Shown here piece after piece: positions 13,444-20,974 of a stretch of DNA of 64,000 nucleotides (positions within the stretch are counted from its first letter, which is position 1; every line of letters begins with the position of its first letter). Location of the stretch: positions 29,344 through 93,343 of the forward strand of contig DVGC01000025.1 of NCBI GenBank assembly GCA_018712915.1, in the 5' to 3' direction. The notes under the pieces are model-generated. The model saw only the letters and a list, made by a program, of their open reading frames with translations. It was not told the origin of the DNA and did no database searches. The stretch comes from Candidatus Copromonas faecavium (nom. illeg.). GTDB taxonomy: Bacteria; Bacillota; Clostridia; Lachnospirales; Lachnospiraceae. A program made the translations under genes and the position numbers.

Positions 13444-14475
13444 ATGAAAAAGTGGAAAGCAGCACTGGCGGTTATCCCGATGACAGCTGCTCTGTCGTTT
13501 CCGGCATTTGCAGGCGAATGGCATCTGGATATGAACGGCTGGTGGTACGAAACTGACGATGGCGCCTACTACCGGAATGGCTGGCAGTGGATTGATGGAA
13601 ACCAGGATGGCTGGGCAGAGTGCTATTATTTCAACAATCAGGGCTATGTGTCCGTGCGGACCAGACAGGTGGATGGCTGGGAAGTGAATGAAGACGGCGC
13701 ATGGACGGTGGATGGTGAGATTCAGCGCAAGTATGTTCCGGTTCCGGGAATGGAAAATGATCCGGCGGCTGTAGAGGCATACCGGACGGCCTACGAAAAG
13801 AATGAAAATCTGACCACGGCCGATGTGGATGCCAACTACGTGATGACCATGGAGATGGAAGGCGTTTCTCTGGATATCGGAATGAACATGAATATGAAGA
13901 TGCGCGGGCTGGATGGAAATAATCTGGAGTTCCTGGCGGAAGGCACTATGACCATGCTTGGCGCGGAAATTCCCATGACCATGTTCTATACGGATGGTTA
14001 TATGTATACGGATGCCATGGGAGAGAAGAGCCGGCAGCCTATGGAGGCAATGGAAGCGGTGGCCCAGGCCAACAGCACGGTTTCCTCCGGTGTAGATATG
14101 GATTTGTCTGTTATGCGAGGAATGCGGATGCGGGAGGAAAATGGAAAGACGATCATTTCCTTCTCCATGGATCCGGTTATGATGAATTCCGTCATGAATT
14201 CTATGATGCTGGATATGAGCGCCTATGAGGAGCTGGGAGTGGATGCTTCTTATCAGCTGAATTCCTGCAGCGGAGAGATGGTCATCAACAGTGAAGGCTA
14301 TTATGAGAGCATGGTTCTCAATATGGATATGGGAATGGATATGTCCGCAGAAGGAGAAACGCTCCATGTTGTTTACAAGCTCAATATGGATATGACTTAT
14401 AACAATCCTGGACAGGAGGTTTCCTTTACGCTTCCATCCACGGAAGGATACCAGGATGCCTACTATACGGTATAA
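13444..14475 (+). CDS. Secreted wall-binding protein with methionine-rich domain
   Basis: 343 aa. A Sec signal peptide (residues 1-23, ending AFAG) is followed by two to three cell-wall/choline-binding-like repeats (EWHLDMNGWW, DGWAECYYFNNQGY, DGWEVNEDGAW; about residues 24-95), then a 240-residue domain with about 38 methionines in the whole protein. Many Met alternate (MTMEME, MNMNMKM, MDMGMDM), the pattern of amphipathic beta strands in LolA/LppX-like or DUF6612-like lipoprotein folds, but also of MxM copper motifs. Function unknown. AAGGAGG lies about 8 nt before the ATG. A hairpin terminator follows at 14612. Confidence 0.85.
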   Translation: MKKWKAALAVIPMTAALSFPAFAGEWHLDMNGWWYETDDGAYYRNGWQWIDGNQDGWAECYYFNNQGYVSVRTRQVDGWEVNEDGAWTVDGEIQRKYVPVPGMENDPAAVEAYRTAYEKNENLTTADVDANYVMTMEMEGVSLDIGMNMNMKMRGLDGNNLEFLAEGTMTMLGAEIPMTMFYTDGYMYTDAMGEKSRQPMEAMEAVAQANSTVSSGVDMDLSVMRGMRMREENGKTIISFSMDPVMMNSVMNSMMLDMSAYEELGVDASYQLNSCSGEMVINSEGYYESMVLNMDMGMDMSAEGETLHVVYKLNMDMTYNNPGQEVSFTLPSTEGYQDAYYTV

Positions 14476-14611
14476 GGACCGGCAGATGGCGGAAAAATAC
14501 TCCGCCAGGAGGCATACAACGATAGAAACGGAATAACAGAAAGACCGGAACGAAGTGAGGCTGCGGGGTAAGCTCTGCGGCGGATCGGTTTCCGGAGAGA
14601 TGAAGATGGGG

Positions 14612-14645
14612 CAGGCCGTCTGCGAAAGCAGGCGGCCTGTTTGCT
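14612..14645 (+). terminator. Terminator after Met-rich protein gene
   Basis: 12-bp stem (14612-14623 with 14628-14639, one T.G pair) closed by a GAAA tetraloop and followed by TTTGCTGT. It lies in the 273-nt gap before the next glycosyltransferase gene; nothing else was seen in that gap. Confidence 0.7.
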
Positions 14646-14748
14646 GTCTAAACCACCACAAATAGCCATGAAAGCGGCAGCTTAGCCCGGAACCGAAGAA
14701 GCAAGACAGGCATATACTGGCAGTAAGCGAAACTGCGGGAGAAGGAAT

Positions 14749-15852
14749 ATGGTTTCAGTCAGTCTGTGCATGATTGTAAAAAATGAGGAAGACGTTCTGG
14801 AACGGTGTCTTTCAAGTGTTGGCGATTTTGCTGACGAAATCATTGTTGTTGATACAGGCTCTGCCGATCGGACGGAGGAAATTGCAAGACGGTTTACGGA
14901 TCAGGTTTATACGTTTGAATGGAGGGATGATTTTGCTGCTGCCAGGAATTTTGCTTTTCGTAAGGGACATGGAGAGTATCTGTTCTGGCTTGATGCGGAT
15001 GATGTGATCCCGGAAGAAGAGCTTTTGAAATTAAAGCAGCTGAAAGCTATGCTGGCAGAACCGCTGCCTGACGTGATTATGATGAAATATGCTGTGAGCT
15101 TTGATGAAACGGGACGTCCCATTTTTACTTTTTTCCGGGAACGGCTGGTGAGAAACGGCCCCTTGGCTGTCTGGCAGGGGCGGGTGCATGAAGTGATTCC
15201 CTCTTTTGGACGGGTAATGAAAGTGGACATTACCATCGAACATCATAAGCTGAAAACGGCAGACTCCGACCGGAATTTAAGAATCCTGACAGATATGAAA
15301 CAGAAGGAAGGGCTGAAAACAAGAGATCAGTATTATTATGGAAAAGAACTTTACTACCATGAAAAATATGAAGAGGCCAGCCAGGCACTGGCGGAATTTC
15401 TGGAACGGCCGGATGGATGGAGTGAAGATCAGATAGATGCCTGCCGGTATCGCTCCTACTGCCTGCATCAGCTTTCCAGGGAGAGGGAGGAGCTTCATTC
15501 TCTGGTTTCTGCTCTGGAATTTGGGGTTCCCAGGCCGGAGCTTTGCTGTGATATCGGCTGGTGGTTTTACAGGAAGGAGCGGTTTGCAGAAGCGGCATGG
15601 TGGTACCGTCAGGCACTGAGAAATGGAAAAACGGCCGGAACGGATGGCTTCATTCAGGAGGACTGCCGGGGGTATATCCCATGCCTGCAGCTTTGCGTCT
15701 GCTTTGACCGGATGGGGAAAAAAGGGCTGGCGGCCTGGTACAACGAACTGGCAGAACGGTTCAAGCCGGGAACGGAAGTCTGTGAACGGAACCGGAAGTA
15801 TTTTCAGCAGATTGGGGTAAATGCACGGCAAGGCAGGCCAGGAGTTTCGTAA
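14749..15852 (+). CDS. Glycosyltransferase family 2 with helical C-terminal region
   Basis: 367 aa. Residues 1-110 form a GT-A domain of the SunS/tetratricopeptide-associated GT2 type (SLCMIVKNEEDVLERCL, VVDTGSADRT, FWLDADDVIPEEE with the DxD-like metal motif). Residues from about 190 to the end are helical with aromatic-rich TPR-like repeats (YYYGKELYYHEKYEEA, CDIGWWFYRKERFAEA). Such proteins add sugars to proteins, peptides or glycans in the cytoplasm; the acceptor here is unknown. It lies just before the collagen-like gene, whose Thr-rich repeats would be a plausible acceptor (inference). The stop codon falls inside the first copy of a 42-bp tandem repeat. Confidence 0.88.
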   Translation: MVSVSLCMIVKNEEDVLERCLSSVGDFADEIIVVDTGSADRTEEIARRFTDQVYTFEWRDDFAAARNFAFRKGHGEYLFWLDADDVIPEEELLKLKQLKAMLAEPLPDVIMMKYAVSFDETGRPIFTFFRERLVRNGPLAVWQGRVHEVIPSFGRVMKVDITIEHHKLKTADSDRNLRILTDMKQKEGLKTRDQYYYGKELYYHEKYEEASQALAEFLERPDGWSEDQIDACRYRSYCLHQLSREREELHSLVSALEFGVPRPELCCDIGWWFYRKERFAEAAWWYRQALRNGKTAGTDGFIQEDCRGYIPCLQLCVCFDRMGKKGLAAWYNELAERFKPGTEVCERNRKYFQQIGVNARQGRPGVS

Positions 15853-15966
15853 GCTGGTCGAAGATACGGAAGAAAGGGGCTGGGAGTTTCGTAAGCCGGG
15901 CGAAGATATGGAAGAAAGAAGCTGGGAGCTCCGCAGGCTAGGGAAAAGATATGACAGAAAAAGCTG
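15841..15966 (+). repeat. Three tandem 42-bp repeats
   Basis: Copies at 15841-15882, 15883-15924 and 15925-15966, each ending in GCTG and starting GGAG. Copies 1 and 2 differ at about six positions; copy 3 is more diverged. Copy 1 contains the stop codon of the preceding glycosyltransferase, and copies 2 and 3 are outside any plausible plus-strand gene. The period is a multiple of three, so the repeat may have expanded from the 3' end of the gene. Confidence 0.9.
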
Positions 15967-16022
15967 GAAGGCTAACAAATAAGGATGAAGATTTGGCTAA
16001 GCGAGAGGAAATATCATCAGAT

Positions 16023-16053
16023 CGGGACAAAATCGGATGTCCCGCATATGATA
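16023..16053 (+). promoter_or_regulatory. Candidate sigma-K-type promoter with inverted-repeat operator
   Basis: CATATGATA (16045-16053) fits the mother-cell sigma-K -10 pattern CATA-N3-TA, with an AC at 16027-16028 placed 16 nt upstream as the -35. Between and over them lies a perfect inverted repeat CGGGACA-N8-TGTCCCG (16023-16044). It is 29 nt before the collagen-like gene start. BclA-type exosporium genes in Bacillus use sigma-K, which makes this reading attractive; no direct proof. Confidence 0.5.
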
Positions 16054-16081
16054 AAGTAAAACAAGCCAAGGAGAACAACTT

Positions 16082-17200
16082 ATGCTTCATCCTTATGAAA
16101 ATCATTCTATAGAAGATATGGCTGGCGAACCGGAGGTTCAGGGATGTTCCTGCGGATGGCAGAGGTCCTGCTGCCAGCGTTACTGCTGTTATGGCCCGAC
16201 AGGTCCCACCGGCCCGATGGGTCCCATGGGACCGAGAGGAATTACCGGGGCGACAGGGGCTACCGGCCCAATGGGTCCCATGGGATTCCCGGGAGTGACA
16301 GGAGCCACCGGAGCAACGGGAGCCACCGGGGCTACAGGACCGACCGGCCCGGCAGGTGCAGGACTGGAAAGTGTTTCTGAATTCGTTGCCGGAACACCTT
16401 ATCCGAGAGGGGCCATGGTTTATTATAATGGGGCTCTTTATCAGGTCAATCAGGATAATCCTTCCGGTATTCCCGGAATGTCACCGGATTTTAACCTGGT
16501 GACCGTAACGGGAGCGACAGGAGCCACTGGAGCCACCGGAGCAGCGGGTGCCACAGGAGCTACGGGAGCAACAGGAGCCACTGGAGCCACAGGTCCTACC
16601 GGAGCAACAGGCGCAACGGGAGCAGACGGAGCTGCTGGCGCTGTCGGTCCTGCCGGTGCAGATGGCGCAACGGGAGCGACAGGAGCCACCGGTCCTACGG
16701 GCCCGGAAGGAGCCGCAGGAGCAGCGGGTGCCACCGGAGCAACAGGCGCAACGGGAGCGACAGGGGCTACTGGTCCTACCGGAGCAGCGCCGCCGTTAAA
16801 TGCATTGTATGCGACTCAAACCGGCAGCCAGAGCCCGGTATCTGACGGCGATCCGCTGACCTTTGATACGACTCAGCTTTCGGAAGGAACTGCCATTACC
16901 CATACGGGAGGCAGCAGCGACATTTCCATTACAGAAAATGGTGTGTATGAAATTTCCTATTCTACAGTAGGAACGGATTCCACCGGTGCAGGTACTACCA
17001 GCGTTCAGCTTCGGGAAGACGGAACAGAAATTCCGGGAACCACCGCATCAGCCAATGTGGCCAATGCCAATGACCTGGCATCCCTGTCCGCAAGCGCCAT
17101 CATCAGCGTAACATCCGCTCCGGTAACGATTACGTTAAATATGATTGGTACCAATCAGGCTTTTACCAATACGGCAGTATCCGTGAAGAAACTGGATTAA
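16082..17200 (+). CDS. Collagen-like repeat protein, BclA/exosporium type
   Basis: 372 aa with no signal peptide. Order: a short N-terminus with a cysteine cluster ([18 protein letters not shown], about residues 22-40); a first Gly-x-Thr/Pro collagen stretch (about 40-97); a 45-residue globular insert ([19 protein letters not shown]) resembling a small carbohydrate-binding or CBM5/12-like module; a second, longer collagen stretch (about 142-238); and a C-terminal beta-rich domain of about 130 residues like the BclA C1q/TNF-like trimerising head. Lack of a signal peptide and the sigma-K-like promoter suit a spore outer-layer protein assembled from the mother cell. Thr in GAT repeats is the usual O-glycosylation site in this family. 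Confidence 0.9.
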   Translation: MLHPYENHSIEDMAGEPEVQGCSCGWQRSCCQRYCCYGPTGPTGPMGPMGPRGITGATGATGPMGPMGFPGVTGATGATGATGATGPTGPAGAGLESVSEFVAGTPYPRGAMVYYNGALYQVNQDNPSGIPGMSPDFNLVTVTGATGATGATGAAGATGATGATGATGATGPTGATGATGADGAAGAVGPAGADGATGATGATGPTGPEGAAGAAGATGATGATGATGATGPTGAAPPLNALYATQTGSQSPVSDGDPLTFDTTQLSEGTAITHTGGSSDISITENGVYEISYSTVGTDSTGAGTTSVQLREDGTEIPGTTASANVANANDLASLSASAIISVTSAPVTITLNMIGTNQAFTNTAVSVKKLD

Positions 17201-17246
17201 TGTGTACAGAAGCCGGCCCGGAAGACAGAGCTTTTTGAATACAGAA

Positions 17247-17290
17247 GGACCGGGGTCTGGAGAGCTGTTTCTCCGGGCCCCGGCCCTTTT
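17247..17290 (+). terminator. Terminator after collagen-like gene
   Basis: GC-rich stem of about 16 bp (17247-17263 with 17270-17285, one bulged A and two T.G pairs) followed by CTTTTAT. It lies between convergent genes. Confidence 0.75.
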
Positions 17291-17360
17291 ATCGGAAAGC
17301 TGTTTCTGTTTAATTAAGAACAAAAAACTCATCTGACAGTTCTTTGGGGGTTAAATACAG

Positions 17361-19034
17361 TCAGACATCCTGCTTTAACTGCTCCAGGGCATAAAGGGCT
17401 GCTCCGGTGGCCCCGACAATTTCCGGCTCCTCGCAGATATAGAGTCCGGCCTGCAGCTTTTCTTCCACAGCCCGTACCACGCCCGGGTTTTTGGCCACGC
17501 CTCCGGTCATCATAAATTCCGGCTCCAGGCCGACGCGTTTTAATAAGGAAAAGGCTTTTCCTGCGATGGCATGGCAGACACCGTTGGCGATATCTGCTTT
17601 TTCTTTGTTGTTGGCAATCAGAGAGATCACCTCAGATTCGGCGAAAACGGAGCACATGCTGGTGATTTCGATGTGTTCTGTCGAGGTCAGGGCAATGGCT
17701 CCCAGTTCGCTGATGTCCACTTCCAGCGTGCGGGCGATCATCTCAAGAAAACGGCCTGTACCGGCAGCACATTTGTCATTCATCACAAAGTCATGAACCT
17801 CACCGTTTTCGTCCAGGCTGATGGCCTTGCTGTCCTGGCCGCCGATGTCGAGGATTGTGCGGACCCTGGGATTGAAATAGTGTGCTCCTTTTCCGTGACA
17901 GCTGATTTCAGTAACATTTTCATCCGCAAAGGCAATGCTGACACGTCCGTATCCGGTAGACACAATTCGGGCCAGGTCTTTTCTTTCCAGCTTTGCTTTC
18001 TGAAGCACATCTGACAGAATCCGCTCTGCACTGTCGCCGGATTTGGCTCCGGTGCGTATCACGGAAGAGGCGATGATCGTTCGGTCCTGATTCATGATAA
18101 CGGCATTGGTTGAAGTGGATCCGCTGTCAATTCCCAGCACATACATGGTTTCAAGTCCCTCCTTATGCATTCTGATGGGTCTGGTTTTCGGCTGCAGTGA
18201 TTCGGCAAAGGCCTCGATTCTTGTCAGCATCTGCCCGTAGCTTTGTCTTGTGTAGTCAGTTTCCAGCTGAAGAACAGGCTTTTTCAGCCAATTTTTCAGC
18301 CAGGCATATTCATAGGAATAATTGTCGCAGAATTGGACGGTATGATACAGGATGCCGTCTACGCTGTCTGCGTACCGGCGGATCAGCTCGTCCCGGTTGG
18401 ACGCCTGCTCCATCCGCATACAGGGAAACTGGCTTAAAAGTCTGCGGGCATAACCGGTCATCACATCGTCTTCTTCCACCAGAATTTTCCGTTCAAGCCC
18501 GGTGCAGGTCAGGTCAAATGCGACCCGGATCTGCTTTTTCTGCAGAATATCCTTCATTTCCCTGCTGGCCCTTGCACCGAGGATTCCTATGGTGACGTTC
18601 TTTTTCTGCTCCTCTTTCTTCTGGCCGCTCTTTTTCTTTTTCAGATATTCCTGGAAGCGCCCGGGATTGAATTTTTTTCCGGAAAAAGTTTCGTATGCGT
18701 TTACCATGGCCTCAATTCTCTGGCGGTAAAGTGCGATTCCGGCATCTTTTGTAATTCTTGGAATATCCAGAATGTAAATGAATTTGTCAGGATATTCTTC
18801 TTTTAAAACGTCAAAAAGCCTGCGGATGCTGTCGCAGCAGGTGGTGAGAATGACGCCCTCGTAATCCGAGCGGATGACTTCTTCCAGAACGCCTTTGACA
18901 AAGCTGCAGATATTGGGATGCATCCGGGTATCTGCCTGACTGAAGCTTGTGACGTCTGGCTCGATCCGTTCCATGGAAACGCCCATGGATTCAAATAATT
19001 CTACCGGTGTGTATTTACAAATATAGCCTAGCAT
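17361..19034 (-). CDS. 2-hydroxyacyl-CoA dehydratase-like domain fused to ATP-dependent activase
   Basis: 557 aa. Residues 1-285 resemble a D/beta component of the 2-hydroxyacyl-CoA dehydratase/benzoyl-CoA reductase family (GYICKYTPVEL start, TTCCDSIRR, VQFCDNY cysteines). Residues 292-555 are an HgdC/BadF-type activase: DSGSTSTNAVI phosphate loop, STGYGR, DIGGQDSK, and the cluster-ligand cysteines in NDKCAAGTGRF and TSMCSVFAESE, then TGGVAKNPGVV. Activases hydrolyse ATP to inject one low-potential electron into the partner. Having the activase fused to the partner-like subunit is unusual. The ATG at 19034 follows AGGAGG and overlaps the upstream gene by 7 nt. No CoA-transferase or other pathway gene is nearby, so the substrate is unknown. 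Confidence 0.88.
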   Translation of the reverse strand: MLGYICKYTPVELFESMGVSMERIEPDVTSFSQADTRMHPNICSFVKGVLEEVIRSDYEGVILTTCCDSIRRLFDVLKEEYPDKFIYILDIPRITKDAGIALYRQRIEAMVNAYETFSGKKFNPGRFQEYLKKKKSGQKKEEQKKNVTIGILGARASREMKDILQKKQIRVAFDLTCTGLERKILVEEDDVMTGYARRLLSQFPCMRMEQASNRDELIRRYADSVDGILYHTVQFCDNYSYEYAWLKNWLKKPVLQLETDYTRQSYGQMLTRIEAFAESLQPKTRPIRMHKEGLETMYVLGIDSGSTSTNAVIMNQDRTIIASSVIRTGAKSGDSAERILSDVLQKAKLERKDLARIVSTGYGRVSIAFADENVTEISCHGKGAHYFNPRVRTILDIGGQDSKAISLDENGEVHDFVMNDKCAAGTGRFLEMIARTLEVDISELGAIALTSTEHIEITSMCSVFAESEVISLIANNKEKADIANGVCHAIAGKAFSLLKRVGLEPEFMMTGGVAKNPGVVRAVEEKLQAGLYICEEPEIVGATGAALYALEQLKQDV

Positions 19035-20314
19035 GTTTCCTCCTGTCCTGCTTTTGCTTCGTCCAGCATTTCCAGAAATGCTTCCAGACGGGTTTTCATC
19101 TGGCCGTCATGGCTGTTTCGCTTGTCGATTCCATCTCCGTCCAGAATCAGCATGGGCAGGTCTTTTTCCTGCAGACGTTCTTTCAGCAGAATGCTGCCGC
19201 CGGAAGACTGCTTGCAGCCCCAGTGGCAGAATTGAATGACGGCGTCCGGATGGAGCTCATCCGTCAGACGGCTGATGATTTCGGCTTTATGGGAATAGGA
19301 ACCATTATAAAGATTATGAATGAGTTTTCGTGCCAGAGAATGGAAGGGGCGGCTTGCGTCCAGTTCCTCAGCGGAATCCAGGGAAATATCGCTGGCGATA
19401 ATCTGGTATTTTTCGTTGGCGTTGAAATATTTCTGAAGACTCTCCTGGTAGAAGGGCAGCAGGTGAACCCATAGAATCTTTTTGCCTTTAAATTCCGGAT
19501 AAGTCTGAATGTCCTCCACCATGAAACGGACCAGATCCAGAAATTCCTGTGTTCCGATGAGAAGATGCATTCCCATCATAAGGTAAAGGCTGCTGACAAG
19601 CTTTCCAGGATAATAGTGTCTGCTCTGCAGCCGGAAAAATTTCCACAGCTCTTTCCTGGTTTCATTTTCAATCTGAAGGGACTGCTGCAGTTTTTCAATC
19701 CGGAAGGGTTTGTGAAAGACGTTTTCCAACCGGTTCGCCAGTTCCTCCAGCTGTGCGGCCAGGTAATCAACGGAGCCATCATCGGCTTCATAGGGAATAT
19801 CAAGAAGCGTAAACGGAATTCCTCTTTTCTTATCCAGGTAGCGGAAGGTATTGAGGTTTCCATCACAGGAAAGGGATGTGGTAACAGCGTACCTGGGCAG
19901 AGGGACGGCGCCGCTTTCGATGGCTCCGATAAAAGTTTTATGATAGGAACAAAGAGTCGGGGCAATTCCTTCGGTCTGGGCATAGTCGATAAAATAATCT
20001 TCCAGATGGTATCCGCTTAAGAAGCAGGAGAGGCACTCAATGGAGAGCGTGGCGAGCCCGAAAGAACCGATGAGCTCACAGGGAGCAAAAATATTGCCCC
20101 ATACATAACTGTCCCGGTGTGATAACGCATTGGCGACAAAGGACATCATCATGGACTCCAGCCGCTGATATCCCCTGGAAATATCTTTTTCCGGCAAAAA
20201 TTTCAATCGGTATTTGTTGGCCTGGAATCCCAGCAGGATTTTATTCCAGCTCTGCTCGGGATGTTCCGCAGTCTTGTCTTTTACGTATTGGATATACTGT
20301 TCTGCAATACTCAT
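19028..20314 (-). CDS. 2-hydroxyacyl-CoA dehydratase family subunit
   Basis: 428 aa. Matches the HgdB/BcrC/YjiM superfamily: FAPCELIGSFG near residue 70, LSCDGN, and the C-terminal QFCHWGCKQSSGG loop that carries iron-sulfur ligands in this family. Expected to hold a [4Fe-4S] or double-cubane-type cluster and to be driven by the activase domain of the downstream gene (overlap 7 nt). Start ATG 20314 chosen because GGAGG (20322-20326) is 7 nt upstream and the longer frame to 20392 lacks a site. Reaction unknown; this could be a dehydratase, a reductase or a double-cubane-cluster protein. Confidence 0.85.
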   Translation of the reverse strand: MSIAEQYIQYVKDKTAEHPEQSWNKILLGFQANKYRLKFLPEKDISRGYQRLESMMMSFVANALSHRDSYVWGNIFAPCELIGSFGLATLSIECLSCFLSGYHLEDYFIDYAQTEGIAPTLCSYHKTFIGAIESGAVPLPRYAVTTSLSCDGNLNTFRYLDKKRGIPFTLLDIPYEADDGSVDYLAAQLEELANRLENVFHKPFRIEKLQQSLQIENETRKELWKFFRLQSRHYYPGKLVSSLYLMMGMHLLIGTQEFLDLVRFMVEDIQTYPEFKGKKILWVHLLPFYQESLQKYFNANEKYQIIASDISLDSAEELDASRPFHSLARKLIHNLYNGSYSHKAEIISRLTDELHPDAVIQFCHWGCKQSSGGSILLKERLQEKDLPMLILDGDGIDKRNSHDGQMKTRLEAFLEMLDEAKAGQEETC

Positions 20315-20422
20315 ATCAGGTCCTCCAAAACAGAACGGATTCAGACAGGACAGCTCCTGCAGAATCCGCAAATCAGGGAATATTCGGTTCATCAGCCCGG
20401 AGGCTGATAAAAACTAAAGAAT

Positions 20423-20451
20423 ACTATACTATGTCCGGCTCAAAAAATCCA
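20423..20451 (-). promoter_or_regulatory. Possible promoter of dehydratase/activase pair
   Basis: Minus strand: TGGATT (20451-20446), 17-nt spacer, TATAGT (20428-20423), about 109 nt upstream of the ATG. The -10 is good (5/6) and the -35 weak (3/6). Confidence 0.35.
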
Positions 20452-20499
20452 GGGGGAAAATGAAAAAAATTCAGATATGAAGAGAAAAATCCAGAGAAG

Positions 20500-20607
20500 A
20501 AGGCGAAATCGATTTGGGGAAAAAGGCGGAATTGATACGGGAAAGAGGGCAAAAACAATACGGGAAAGAAGGCGAAAGCAATATGGGAATAAAGGCAAAC
20601 ATGATGC
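20500..20607 (+). repeat. 23-bp tandem repeats (four and a partial copy)
   Basis: Imperfect head-to-tail copies at 20500-20522, 20523-20545, 20546-20568, 20569-20591 and a decaying fifth copy from 20592. The core is AAGGCGAAAxCAATAxGGGAA. The period is not a multiple of three, so the open minus-strand frame across it is not a gene. There are no spacers between copies, so it is not a CRISPR. Confidence 0.88.
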
Positions 20608-20654
20608 ACATAAGGAAAGAAAACGCGGATTCCCAACCATTTTTCCATAAACCC

Positions 20655-20684
20655 ACGACAAAAAGGAGAAGTTCGTGGTATAAT
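20655..20684 (+). promoter_or_regulatory. Promoter for DUF3899/glpK leader
   Basis: ACGACA (20655-20660), 18-nt spacer and a perfect extended -10 TGG-TATAAT (TATAAT 20679-20684). The predicted transcript would carry a leader of about 285 nt with the long inverted repeat at 20708-20772 before the first gene at 20975. Confidence 0.6.
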
Positions 20685-20707
20685 GTTCGGGAAGCAAAGA
20701 GCAGGGC

Positions 20708-20772
20708 AGTCTCAGGTATAGCAGGATTTTTGTCATGCTTGCATGAACAAAAATCCGGATATGCCTGAGACT
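20708..20772 (+). repeat. Long inverted repeat with 31-bp arms in leader
   Basis: Left arm 20708-20738 and right arm 20741-20772 pair almost perfectly (outer AGTCTCAGG/CCTGAGACT, inner GGATTTTTG and TCATGC) with one bulge and about two mismatches, leaving a TT between the arms. It is immediately followed by a second small hairpin CGTGC-GAAT-GCACG (20775-20788). As RNA it would fold into a single long rod. It has the look of a dispersed palindromic element. Confidence 0.85.
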
Positions 20773-20805
20773 ATCGTGCGAATGCACGCGAGCGAGATGG
20801 AGCGA

Positions 20806-20870
20806 AGCGGAATCGAGCTCCTGCAGCGGAATCGAGCCCTGGGAGGGAAATCGAGCCCCTGCAGCGGAAT
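20806..20870 (+). repeat. Short direct repeats around CGGAATCGAGC
   Basis: The 7-mer to 12-mer GCGGAATCGAGC/GAAATCGAGCCCC with CTGCAG is repeated three to four times at about 20-bp spacing. It follows the palindrome above and precedes the DUF3899-like gene. Meaning unknown; it may belong to the same dispersed element. Confidence 0.6.
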
Positions 20871-20974
20871 CGTACATGCAGGTTTCTGCGTTCACCGCAG
20901 AAATTCGGGCGCAATGAATGTACCGTGGCCGAAGGCTTTATGATCTGGAAATTCTGGAAACGAGGAGGAACTAT

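Noticed and set aside
13411-14661. 416-codon minus-strand frame opposite the Met-rich gene
   Set aside because: It is rich in His/Ile as a mirror of ATG and GAT codons; no start signals; the plus-strand gene has promoter, ribosome site and signal peptide.
16450-16734. Minus-strand Ala/Pro/Val repeat frame in the collagen gene
   Set aside because: It is the reverse reading of the GAT repeats and lacks start signals.
20500-20607. Possible CRISPR array
   Set aside because: The 23-bp units are directly adjacent with no spacers and there are no cas genes.
20440-20895. Minus-strand frame coding a Phe/Leu/Ser-rich protein
   Set aside because: It spans the 23-bp repeats and the palindrome; no ribosome site, and the apparent sequence is repeat-derived.
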